Below, piece by piece: positions 1 through 6,388 of a stretch of DNA of 14,056 bases (within the stretch, counting starts at the first letter, position 1; each line of letters starts with the position of its first letter). The notes under the pieces were generated by a model that saw only the letters and a program-made list of their open reading frames with translations, made no database searches and was not told the DNA's origin. Origin of the DNA: Treponema sp. (lineage in GTDB: Bacteria; Spirochaetota; Spirochaetia; Treponematales; Breznakiellaceae). The position numbers were made by a program, and so were the translations under genes. The stretch is taken from NCBI GenBank assembly GCA_031261385.1, contig JAISJS010000141.1:1-14056 (forward strand), written 5' to 3'.

Positions 1-1121
1 TATTCAACCGCGTCATTCCAGCTTACCTGCTCTACCGGCAGGTTATCGCCCTTCCTGTTGCTCGGGTTTGTCCCCATTACCTCCATCCACTCTTTCTGCG
101 TTACCTCATACTTTCCCATATAAAATGGCTTGCTTATCGTTACCGAATGTACCGGCTTTTCATCACTATCACCGTTATTGCTTCCCATCTGGAAGCTGCC
201 CGCAGGAACCAGAACCATGGCGGCAGGGGCTTGAATATTGCTCGGCGCAGTTCCGCCGGTTATTACGCGGGCAAGCTCAGGCATCAGTTTAATGCCTTCG
301 TTTATGGTCTGGTATTTTCTGCGGTCACCCTGACCCTGGCTTGCTTCAACTATATGTAATATTGATCCCGAAAAATAATTATCTTTCCCAACATTCCGTA
401 CGCTTGCCGAAAGAACATACTGGGCGTTTACCGCCTCGCCAATTATCCTGATGCTGTCGGCATCGGTAAGACCCGAACGTTCAATGTGGTGTTCCTTCAT
501 TACCTGCTCTATCGACCTGGTTCGGGGGAAAACCGCATACTTCCCGCTATTGGCTACTTCTGTTGCCAACAACTGGGCAAGGACTTCCGCATCCTGGGCG
601 TTCACCCCGGCAGGCACATTAAAGGGAAGAACGGCAAGGCGCGGCAGCCGGGAGACATCGGTACGCACCGCCTGTCCTATACGTTTTGCCATATCGCCCA
701 TCATGTCCACCACGCTTTCTATCTGCTGGTATTCACGGTAATCGCCGGCAATTTGCCTGAGCTGTTCTACATGGACTATCGTTATCAACAGCAGTTTGCT
801 GTTTCCAAGAGAAGTGATATGACCTGCAAGAACATAGTCTGCGTTAAGCTGTTTTCCCAGAGCAGCGATGGTATCGGAGTCGGTTAAGCCCGACCGCTGA
901 AACTGCTGCTCCTTCATGATCGCCGTTACTGCACTGGTCCGCGGAACCGGAATAAAAACCTTGTTAATCTCATCCTCGTAAGAAAAGAATTCCGCTATGG
1001 CTTCCGCATCGGCTGTGGCTCCGCCGGTAAAGGGCAGAATCGCCAGCCGGGGCTTTGCCTGAGCCGCAAGTGTCATGACACAAAGAGCCATGATGGCGGT
1101 ACTAATAAATGCCTTTTTCAT
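1..1121 (-). CDS. Secreted protein with duplicated CsgG/LpoB-like domain and N-terminal part of an FGE-sulfatase (SUMF1-like) domain; partial
   Basis: The reverse strand is open from an ATG at 1121 to the left edge: 373 codons with no stop, so the C-terminus is missing. An AGGAG Shine-Dalgarno sequence lies at 1132-1128. Residues 1-22 form a type I signal peptide (MKKAF, hydrophobic core, AQA before KP), so the product is exported. Residues 25-150 and 160-275 are two copies of one domain: each has RLA(I/V)LPF, then (E/Q)RSGLTD(S/A)D, then (A/G)..(L/V)NA.YVL. This resembles the CsgG/LpoB-type fold. From residue 302 an FGE-sulfatase domain begins, with a FQMGS motif, then EKPVHSV, KYEVTQKEWMEVMG and PVEQVSW. 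In true formylglycine-generating enzymes this domain oxidises a sulfatase cysteine, but most bacterial members have no known substrate. The active-site cysteines would lie beyond the edge. Family assignment is solid; function is unknown. Confidence 0.9.
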   Translation of the reverse strand, partial: MKKAFISTAIMALCVMTLAAQAKPRLAILPFTGGATADAEAIAEFFSYEDEINKVFIPVPRTSAVTAIMKEQQFQRSGLTDSDTIAALGKQLNADYVLAGHITSLGNSKLLLITIVHVEQLRQIAGDYREYQQIESVVDMMGDMAKRIGQAVRTDVSRLPRLAVLPFNVPAGVNAQDAEVLAQLLATEVANSGKYAVFPRTRSIEQVMKEHHIERSGLTDADSIRIIGEAVNAQYVLSASVRNVGKDNYFSGSILHIVEASQGQGDRRKYQTINEGIKLMPELARVITGGTAPSNIQAPAAMVLVPAGSFQMGSNNGDSDEKPVHSVTISKPFYMGKYEVTQKEWMEVMGTNPSNRKGDNLPVEQVSWNDAVE

Positions 1122-1537
1122 CTGAATCTCCTCTTGTTGTCAATAACAACTATTGCCATATTCTGATAAACAGAGGTAGTAACATCGAAGCGGAAAATTT
1201 ACGAAAATTATTGTCATCAAATATCAGGTTTAACCGAAAGCATCTCGGCATTTCACAGGAGCGTCTTGCGGAGCTGGTTGAAGTTTCAACACAAACTATC
1301 AATGATGTTGAATGCTGCCGATCCTGGGTAAGTGACAAAACAATGGCTAAAATTGCAGAAGCATTGAATGTCGAAATTTTTCAATTGTTTTTGCCGGTTC
1401 TCGACACCGAAGAGCAGGATTCAGGGTATTCGCTTTCGCAATTGATACTTGGCTTACGGCAAGATATAAAGACTGAGATATGCACCTATATTGACAAGCG
1501 TTTCAACAAATTTTTAAACAATCGCCCCTTAAATTAG
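1109..1537 (+). CDS. XRE-family helix-turn-helix regulator with C-terminal tail
   Basis: The longest frame gives 142 residues. Residues about 39-95 form an XRE/Cro-type HTH: a first helix around IRFNRKHLG, then ISQERLAELVEVSTQTINDVE as the turn and recognition helix, then DKTMAKIAEALNVEIFQLF. The remaining 45 residues are charged and helix-prone (RQDIKTEICTYIDKRFN) and could serve for dimerisation. The start is doubtful. ATG 1109 overlaps the start codon of the divergent minus-strand gene by 13 bases and has no good ribosome site. The first 25 residues do not look like part of the domain. A promoter-like pair and a Shine-Dalgarno sequence point instead to a start near 1184, where the codon is ATC; TTG 1211 is the next canonical option. 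It precedes the Rpn nuclease gene by about 110 bases on the same strand and could regulate it or the divergent gene. Domain call is firm; the target is unknown. Confidence 0.8.
   Translation: MPFSSESPLVVNNNYCHILINRGSNIEAENLRKLLSSNIRFNRKHLGISQERLAELVEVSTQTINDVECCRSWVSDKTMAKIAEALNVEIFQLFLPVLDTEEQDSGYSLSQLILGLRQDIKTEICTYIDKRFNKFLNNRPLN
1137..1164 (+). promoter_or_regulatory. Candidate promoter of the XRE regulator
   Basis: TTGTCA at 1137-1142 and TATTCT at 1159-1164 are separated by 16 bases, a reasonable sigma-70-type pair. Transcription would begin near 1171, just before the AGAGGT Shine-Dalgarno-like sequence at 1172-1177. If this is the real promoter, translation cannot begin at ATG 1109. 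Found by eye only. Confidence 0.35.
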
Positions 1538-1650
1538 TATTCCGGTTTCCCTCTCGCTGCGGATGATACAAATTGTTCTTTTTTTTACGATTTTTCCAAA
1601 TTCACTAAAGCAACTCACATGCTGGTGCCATATAGAGGGTGGAGGTTTTC

Positions 1651-2529
1651 ATGGAAAACACATTGCTTTCACCGCTTATGGACTACATTTTCTCTCTCAT
1701 TTTCGGGGATCAACGCAACATTGACATTGTTACGGCTTTCCTCAAAACGGTTCTGAATATACCGGAGGAAGAGTACGGTCATTTGACCATTGTCAATCCT
1801 TTCCTGAAACGAATTTTCAAAAAGGACAAAAGCGGCATCGTGGATGTCAGGCTCAATACCCGGTCGGGAAAGGTCTTGCATATCGAACTACAGGTTAAAA
1901 AGACCCAAAAAATGAGGAACCGTATCATCTACTATTTCTCGAAACTGTTCTGGGAACAATTGAAATCCGGGGAAAAGTGGGGAAAACTCAACCAGGTAAT
2001 CAGCATTGTTATCTGTGACCATGTTTTGGTTCCGGAGGAGACACAGTACCTTAACTCGTATTCGCTTTTAAACGAAAGGACGGGAAACCGGTTTACGGAT
2101 CTGTTAAAAGTGATTATACTTGAATTACCGAAGCTGCCCAGGGAAGATGAACAAGATCCGGTTTGGGCATGGATGCGGTTTTTCAAATGCAAGACCGAGG
2201 GGGAATATGATATGCTGGCAAGAAAACATCCTGAAGTAGGAAAAGCGGTTACGGTGCTTAAAACCTTAAGTTGGAGCGAGCGGCGGCGGGACATAGCATA
2301 TCACAAGTGGCTTCGTAAGATTGATGATGAGACTGAAAAGGAAGAACTGCGTGAAGAAGCCCAAGCCGAGGGCAGGGCAGAAGGTTTAGCTGAAGGCCGC
2401 TCTGAGGGTTTAGCAGAGGGCTTGGCAAAAGGCCGCTCTGAGGGCTTAGCGGAAGGTGAAGCTAAAAACCAAAAAGCGCTTGAGGAAATGGAACGTGAGA
2501 ATGCGGAGCTTAGGCGCCGATTACAGTAA
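1651..2529 (+). CDS. Rpn-family (YhgA-like) PD-(D/E)XK nuclease, annotated in databases as putative transposase
   Basis: 292 residues. ATG 1651 is chosen over the in-frame GTG 1639 because GGAGG at 1641-1645 sits five bases ahead of it. The N-terminus (LSPLMDYIFSLIFGD) is the typical family opening. The PD-(D/E)XK core is visible as D65 (GIVDVRL) and E79-x-Q81-x-K83 (HIELQVKK), so the catalytic residues appear intact. Residues 228-262 are a four-residue EG(L/R)(A/S)-type repeat, followed by a charged coiled-coil end (ALEEMERENAELRRR). Rpn proteins are DNA nucleases linked to RecA-independent recombination and, in E. coli, to phage defence. They are very common in spirochaetes. The gene ends 36 bases from the convergent MoeB-like gene, with no terminator seen between them. 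An internal ATG at 2212 has a strong ribosome site and may express the C-terminal part separately. Family call is strong. Confidence 0.9.
   Translation: MENTLLSPLMDYIFSLIFGDQRNIDIVTAFLKTVLNIPEEEYGHLTIVNPFLKRIFKKDKSGIVDVRLNTRSGKVLHIELQVKKTQKMRNRIIYYFSKLFWEQLKSGEKWGKLNQVISIVICDHVLVPEETQYLNSYSLLNERTGNRFTDLLKVIILELPKLPREDEQDPVWAWMRFFKCKTEGEYDMLARKHPEVGKAVTVLKTLSWSERRRDIAYHKWLRKIDDETEKEELREEAQAEGRAEGLAEGRSEGLAEGLAKGRSEGLAEGEAKNQKALEEMERENAELRRRLQ
2212..2529 (+). CDS. Possible intragenic small Rpn protein (C-terminal 105 residues of the Rpn gene)
   Basis: Inside the Rpn gene and in the same frame, ATG 2212 (residue M188) is preceded by GAGGGGG at 2197-2203 with an eight-base gap. That is a stronger ribosome site than most in this window. 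Translation from here would give a 105-residue protein without the nuclease core, carrying the C-terminal helical region, the EG repeat and the terminal coiled coil. In E. coli RpnA, a comparable in-frame small product restrains the toxic full-length nuclease. Whether that holds in this distant homologue is inference; the Shine-Dalgarno sequence may be chance, since it encodes EGE in the protein. Confidence 0.35.
   Translation: MLARKHPEVGKAVTVLKTLSWSERRRDIAYHKWLRKIDDETEKEELREEAQAEGRAEGLAEGRSEGLAEGLAKGRSEGLAEGEAKNQKALEEMERENAELRRRLQ
2362..2466 (+). repeat. In-frame 12-base repeat array coding for an EG-rich tail
   Basis: Degenerate 12-base units (gaaggtttagct, gagggtttagca, gagggcttagcg and similar) encode four-residue EGxA/EGxS units. 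A higher-order 36-base unit is also visible: 2395-2430 and 2431-2466 both begin ggccgctctgaggg. The period is a multiple of three, so copy-number change would lengthen or shorten the tail without breaking the frame. Confidence 0.8.
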
Positions 2530-2565
2530 AAAGAAGGACATTAATCGAATAAAAGCTATCAGTTC

Positions 2566-3579
2566 CTACAGCCCGACATATTCGGCATACACCGCCTTGG
2601 CCTGTTTTTCGTCTTTTACATTTTTAATAATCGCCCTGCCGTCTTTGAGCAGATTGAAAGCAGTTTTACCGTCGTCAAAGCTGAGCATAAAAGGGCTGCA
2701 TTTTACTGCGCCGGTTTTTTCAAGGGCGGCGGCGAATGCGGCAAAGTCGATTTCTGCAGGTTTTTCAGGAACGACCTGAATGGCATCCCTGCCGCAGAGG
2801 GAAGTCGTATAGGCGCCCCTGCTTTTCCCAAGGAATTCATATTGCCCTTTTCCGCAGACAGGACAGTCCGGGTTTTTGTGTACTTCGACAGCGTCAAACG
2901 TATTTTCCCAAAGGTCTATGGCACGATACTTTTTTGAAACCGCCTGAGAGCCTGAGAGTATCTTGACGGCCTCTGCGGCTTCTATTGACGCGACGATTCC
3001 GGTGATCATGTTCAATACCCCTGATGTTGCGCAGACAGGATATGATCCGGGCGCAGGAACTTCCGGCAGCAGGCAGCGGAAACAGGGGCCGCCGTCAAGA
3101 ATATTCATGACGCTTCCCGAGGCAGCGACGGCGCCTCCATAGATCCACGGGATATGGTGTTTATGGCAGGCTTCGTTTAAGAGGTAACGAAGTTCGAAAT
3201 TGTCGGAGCCGTCAAGGACAAGATCGACACCGGAAACAAAGGCTTCAATGTTGGAAGAATTTACATCGGCAAAGACCGGTTCCATTTTTATTTCGGAATT
3301 GGTTTTTGAAAGATGCGCATAGGCGGCAAAGGCCTTGGGTATCTGCTCACGGGCGTCGTCTTCGGTATAGAGAACCTGCCGCTGAAGGTTGCTTATATCA
3401 ACTACATCGCGATCTATGAGCCGTAAAAAGCCAACGCCTGCGCGGCAAAGTTCATCGGCGATAACTGTCCCCAGCGCGCCGAGGCCGATGATCGCCGCCC
3501 GTGACGCACAGATTTTTTGCTGACCGTCCCTGCCGATTTTTTCAAAGGCGATTTGCCGGGCATAGCGATCAAAATTCAT
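2566..3579 (-). CDS. MoeB/ThiF/HesA-family sulfur-carrier adenylyltransferase
   Basis: 337 residues, last gene of the five-gene aor operon, starting six bases after the MoaD-like gene. E1-like enzymes adenylate the C-terminal glycine of a MoaD- or ThiS-type carrier so that it can be thiocarboxylated. Visible motifs are GLGALG (32-37, ATP binding), DRDVVDISNLQRQ (56-68) and DGSDNFELRY (123-132, Mg-ATP). The zinc cysteines are C166/C169 (CFRC) and C239/C242 (CPVC), and C183 in PVCATSGVL is at the usual active-site cysteine position. Beyond the zinc site a 90-residue tail begins with LCGRDAIQV, as in many MoeB/ThiF proteins of anaerobes. The context with AOR and MoaD points to tungsten- or molybdenum-pterin assembly, like aorE of Aromatoleum, not thiamine synthesis. 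Family call is very secure; the pathway is inferred from neighbours. Confidence 0.93.
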   Translation of the reverse strand: MNFDRYARQIAFEKIGRDGQQKICASRAAIIGLGALGTVIADELCRAGVGFLRLIDRDVVDISNLQRQVLYTEDDAREQIPKAFAAYAHLSKTNSEIKMEPVFADVNSSNIEAFVSGVDLVLDGSDNFELRYLLNEACHKHHIPWIYGGAVAASGSVMNILDGGPCFRCLLPEVPAPGSYPVCATSGVLNMITGIVASIEAAEAVKILSGSQAVSKKYRAIDLWENTFDAVEVHKNPDCPVCGKGQYEFLGKSRGAYTTSLCGRDAIQVVPEKPAEIDFAAFAAALEKTGAVKCSPFMLSFDDGKTAFNLLKDGRAIIKNVKDEKQAKAVYAEYVGL

Positions 3580-3585
3580 CTGAGA

Positions 3586-3843
3586 TCAACCGCCGCCGCA
3601 GATAGGCAGGAAACTTACTACATCACCCTTGCCAAGGGCGGTCTTGTACATATCAAGATGAAGGATACTGTGCCCGTTTACTGCAATGACCATGGTCTTT
3701 GCAATTTTTTCCGCCGCCGCGCCGTAGTTTGTTTTTACATGGCGCATAACGTCTTTTACAATGGCAGCCTCGACCATTTCCTCCGCGCATTTTGTGAGGG
3801 GGGCAAGCGCCCCGCGGTATGTAACCTTGATTTTATCCGGCAT
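3586..3843 (-). CDS. MoaD-like ubiquitin-fold sulfur carrier
   Basis: 85 residues, starting at ATG 3843 with AAGGAAA upstream. It begins 23 bases after the AOR gene stops and ends six bases before the MoeB-like gene. The small beta-grasp protein shows the family's C-terminal signature: GKGDVVSFLPICGGG, a hydrophobic strand followed by terminal glycines. In MoaD the C-terminal Gly-Gly is adenylated by MoeB, then thiocarboxylated, and donates the dithiolene sulfur of metallopterin. Here the tail ends in three glycines preceded by cysteine, where many MoaD proteins end in a plain GG; this should not block activation. It probably serves the adjacent AOR (aorD-like). Other carriers of this fold, such as ThiS, are possible but fit the neighbourhood less well. 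Confidence 0.85.
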   Translation of the reverse strand: MPDKIKVTYRGALAPLTKCAEEMVEAAIVKDVMRHVKTNYGAAAEKIAKTMVIAVNGHSILHLDMYKTALGKGDVVSFLPICGGG

Positions 3844-3866
3844 ATATTTTCCTTAAAGGCCCTGAT

Positions 3867-5894
3867 TCAAACCGTTATCCCAAGCCGTTTTAATTTTCTC
3901 TCCCGAATCCGCCCGGCGGCATCCCAGCCGCGGACTTTGTAATATTGTTTGAGCATTTTTTTCAGCGGAACTACTGCATCGCCCTTTTTCCGCGCCGGTG
4001 GTTTCATTGACGGTTCTGCATGAGGCAAGGCCTCCGGCCTTGTCAATGGCTTTGCCAACGGCTGCGGCGTTTCGGTAAGACGGCCGGGGAGAGAATCATC
4101 GGCGCCTGAAAGCCCTTCCCGCTGATTAAAGAGGCGCTCCAGGTTGTAACTCCGTTCACCTAACCTTAAAAAACTCCCCGTGTACATCGGGATTCCCGTT
4201 GCAAGCCGGATCGCTTCGGCATGGGGAAGCAGGAAAAATGAATTAAAGTGAAGCAGGGGTTTTATGCCGAGGAGCAGACGCACAACAAGACCTGCATGGG
4301 TCATCACTTTGCCGGCGATACGGGTAACAGGGTGATTCGGTCCCAGATGAAAAAGAATGCCGGGCACAAAGGTTTGGGCGGAGAAAAGGCAAAAACCTGC
4401 GGCGGAAACCGATTCAAGTGCATCCTGCATAAAAACCGTCAGCTCGGCTTTGCTTGACGGGCTTTGCGCATCAAGGGAAAGCACCCCGACAGATTCCAGC
4501 AGGGCAAGGTAGCCGCCGTTGAGGTGACAGCCGCCCCGGTTACTCACCGCGTAACCGAGGCCCATGCCGACGGAGCGGCGCGGCTCGTAAGAGGCCATCT
4601 CAAGGCCCTTGGCGTTCATGGCAAATTCTTTGTGACCGTATTTTTCGCTCATCCATTTGCTGCCGTTGGCGATATCGGAATATACGCCTTCCCGCCGCGC
4701 TATCTTGTAAAGAATTTCCTCGATATTTTTTACATCGCCGAATTCAAGGCCGAAATCTGCGATGCCCTTTTCTTTGAGCTCCATGGCAAAGGCGATTGAA
4801 GAAGAGGCGGAAATTGTATCCATGCCGAGTATGTCGCAGATATAATTGAGGCGGATTACGGCGGGAAGATCCGCCGCATCAATATTGGGACCAAAGAACC
4901 CCGCCGTTTCATATTCAGGGCCTTTTATTTCCCGTTCGCCGTCTTCCGTTGCAGCATCCGCTATGGCCGCGCCGCCAGCCATTTCACGCGGCGTACTTTT
5001 CAGCATGACCCGCCGCTCACAGCGTATCGGGCAGCTTATACATCCGCTGTTTCGGGTCAGCAGGGTCTCCGCGAGGGTTTCGCCGCTTACCGCATCCGCC
5101 GTTTCGGAATAGCCGTAGGTAAAGTTGTGAACCGGCAGCGCCCCGGAGGCATTGGCCTTGTTCACAAGACCCACCGTCCCGTAATGGGGCAGTGCGTCGC
5201 CGGTCATCGGATGGTTCCTGATAAAGGTAATCCATTTTTTTAAAAATGGTTTGAATTTTTCCTGATTGTAGACCGGCGGCATTTTTGTGCCGTAGGCGCT
5301 GAGGGCCTTAAGGTTTTTTGATCCAAGCGCCGCGCCGCCGCCGCACCTGCCTGCCATGCGTTCCCCCGAAGCGGCTGATGCATAACGCACAAGGTTTTCC
5401 CCGGCGGGGCCTATCACCAGCTTGCCGAAATGATGGGGCAGTTTTTCCTGGACCGCCTCGGTATCAAGGCCCCAGAGTTCTTCGGCGTTGATAACCGAAA
5501 CCGTTCCGTCGACAATTTCAATCCGCGAAGGAACGGCGGCGCGCCCTGAAATAATGATCCCGTCATACCCTGCCCGCTTCATCATTACGCCAAACAAACC
5601 GCCGCAGTTTGACGAAGCAATTCCCCCTGAAAGAACATTTTTAAAGGACATGTTAAAACGGCTTGATGAGGGGGCGCCGGTTCCGTTGAGCGGCCCGGTA
5701 TTGATGATGATAACCGCTTGCGGGTCAAGCGCATCGGCCCCCTGGGGAAACAGATCCAGAAGCAGGCGGGCCGCCAGAGTTTTACCGCCGAGGAATTTCT
5801 TAAAATAATCTTCGGGTATCGGAAAATCTTCTACGGTACCGCCGGTAAGATCGATTTTTGCATATAACGGCAGCGGATAACCGGCGTGTTTCAT
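3867..5894 (-). CDS. aor: Aldehyde:ferredoxin oxidoreductase, tungsten/molybdenum pterin enzyme
   Basis: 675 residues. The family oxidises aldehydes to carboxylic acids, or runs in reverse at low potential, using a bis-tungstopterin and one [4Fe-4S] cluster in the cytoplasm. The N-terminal domain is typical (YAKIDLTGG, then FLGGKTLAARLL, NTGPLNGTGAPSSSRFN). Cluster ligands are C285, C288, C292 (CISCPIRC) and C502. The pterin motif DILGMD is at 354-359, the conserved GPEYET glutamate is E328, and RGGCHL carries H457. Two differences stand out. The second pterin motif, usually DxxGLC, reads SAAGFC (497-502). A proline-rich linker (about 608-636) precedes the family's usual end (VPLKKMLKQYY, RGWD), making the protein longer than the roughly 605 residues of Pyrococcus AOR. 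Its ATG overlaps the ferredoxin stop (ATGA), so translation is probably coupled. Substrate is unknown; W versus Mo cannot be told from sequence. Confidence 0.95.
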   Translation of the reverse strand: MKHAGYPLPLYAKIDLTGGTVEDFPIPEDYFKKFLGGKTLAARLLLDLFPQGADALDPQAVIIINTGPLNGTGAPSSSRFNMSFKNVLSGGIASSNCGGLFGVMMKRAGYDGIIISGRAAVPSRIEIVDGTVSVINAEELWGLDTEAVQEKLPHHFGKLVIGPAGENLVRYASAASGERMAGRCGGGAALGSKNLKALSAYGTKMPPVYNQEKFKPFLKKWITFIRNHPMTGDALPHYGTVGLVNKANASGALPVHNFTYGYSETADAVSGETLAETLLTRNSGCISCPIRCERRVMLKSTPREMAGGAAIADAATEDGEREIKGPEYETAGFFGPNIDAADLPAVIRLNYICDILGMDTISASSSIAFAMELKEKGIADFGLEFGDVKNIEEILYKIARREGVYSDIANGSKWMSEKYGHKEFAMNAKGLEMASYEPRRSVGMGLGYAVSNRGGCHLNGGYLALLESVGVLSLDAQSPSSKAELTVFMQDALESVSAAGFCLFSAQTFVPGILFHLGPNHPVTRIAGKVMTHAGLVVRLLLGIKPLLHFNSFFLLPHAEAIRLATGIPMYTGSFLRLGERSYNLERLFNQREGLSGADDSLPGRLTETPQPLAKPLTRPEALPHAEPSMKPPARKKGDAVVPLKKMLKQYYKVRGWDAAGRIRERKLKRLGITV

Positions 5895-6388
5895 GAAACA
5901 GCCCTTTCTGACGGAGCGGCATCGGTCGCGGCTGTGGCTGCGGCATCGGCCGGCACAATAACCGGCGCAGCCTCCGGCGCCTGCATGGTGATAGCGTCAA
6001 GCGGGCAGTGCTTTTCGCAGATGGCGCAGGCGACGCATTTTTGCGGGGCAAAAAGTTCCGCATGAACATGAATATCGCTGCGGAAGGTTGGCAATGAGAT
6101 TTTTAACGCGCCTGCGGTACAGTCGGTGACGCAGATCGAGCAGGCGCTGCACAGTTCCGCATCGATTTTCGGTTTGGGCCACAGTGAACGTTTTACCGCA
6201 GCAATGACCCTGTCTCCGGAATCGGCGACGGCGGCTTTGGGGCATATCCTGCCGCAGACCCCGCACTCAACACAGCGCTTTGGGTTTATCGTGTGCTGTG
6301 CGCCCTTCCCGCCGGAGATGGCAAAAACAGGGCAGGCGCGGGCGCAGGCGGTACAGCCGATGCAATCGACGGTTATATGAAAAGCCAT
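5891..6388 (-). CDS. Four-[4Fe-4S] ferredoxin-type electron-transfer protein (AorA-like)
   Basis: 165 residues with four cysteine motifs of the form CxxCxxCxxxC: C9-C19, C39-C49, C80-C90 and C118-C128. They are arranged as two bicluster ferredoxin modules joined by a linker (55-75). The start is one base into the alcohol dehydrogenase stop (TAATG), and the stop overlaps the AOR start (ATGA), so it is made with both. Its place directly before the AOR gene and its cluster count match AorA of Aromatoleum-type AOR, a polyferredoxin subunit that carries electrons away from the tungsten subunit and can form filaments. The last 30 residues are rich in alanine and proline (for example VIVPADAAATAATDAAPS) and look unstructured. 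It lacks a signal peptide and so is cytoplasmic. Role as the AOR electron partner is inferred from context; a free ferredoxin is the alternative. Confidence 0.92.
   Translation of the reverse strand: MAFHITVDCIGCTACARACPVFAISGGKGAQHTINPKRCVECGVCGRICPKAAVADSGDRVIAAVKRSLWPKPKIDAELCSACSICVTDCTAGALKISLPTFRSDIHVHAELFAPQKCVACAICEKHCPLDAITMQAPEAAPVIVPADAAATAATDAAPSERAVS

Noticed and set aside
486..887. 133-codon plus-strand frame (and 451-741, 68-292, 147-359)
   Set aside because: All lie antisense to the continuous minus-strand FGE-like gene, whose translation shows clear domain motifs; these frames show none.
1605..1614. ACTAAAGCAA, also found near 13992-14001
   Set aside because: A shared 10-mer in AT-rich intergenic DNA with no matching flanks; consistent with chance.
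2362..2466. CRISPR-like array
   Set aside because: The repeats are contiguous, in frame and coding, with no spacers.
2530..2565. Terminator between the convergent Rpn and MoeB-like genes
   Set aside because: Only 36 bases, with no stem of useful length and no T-run.
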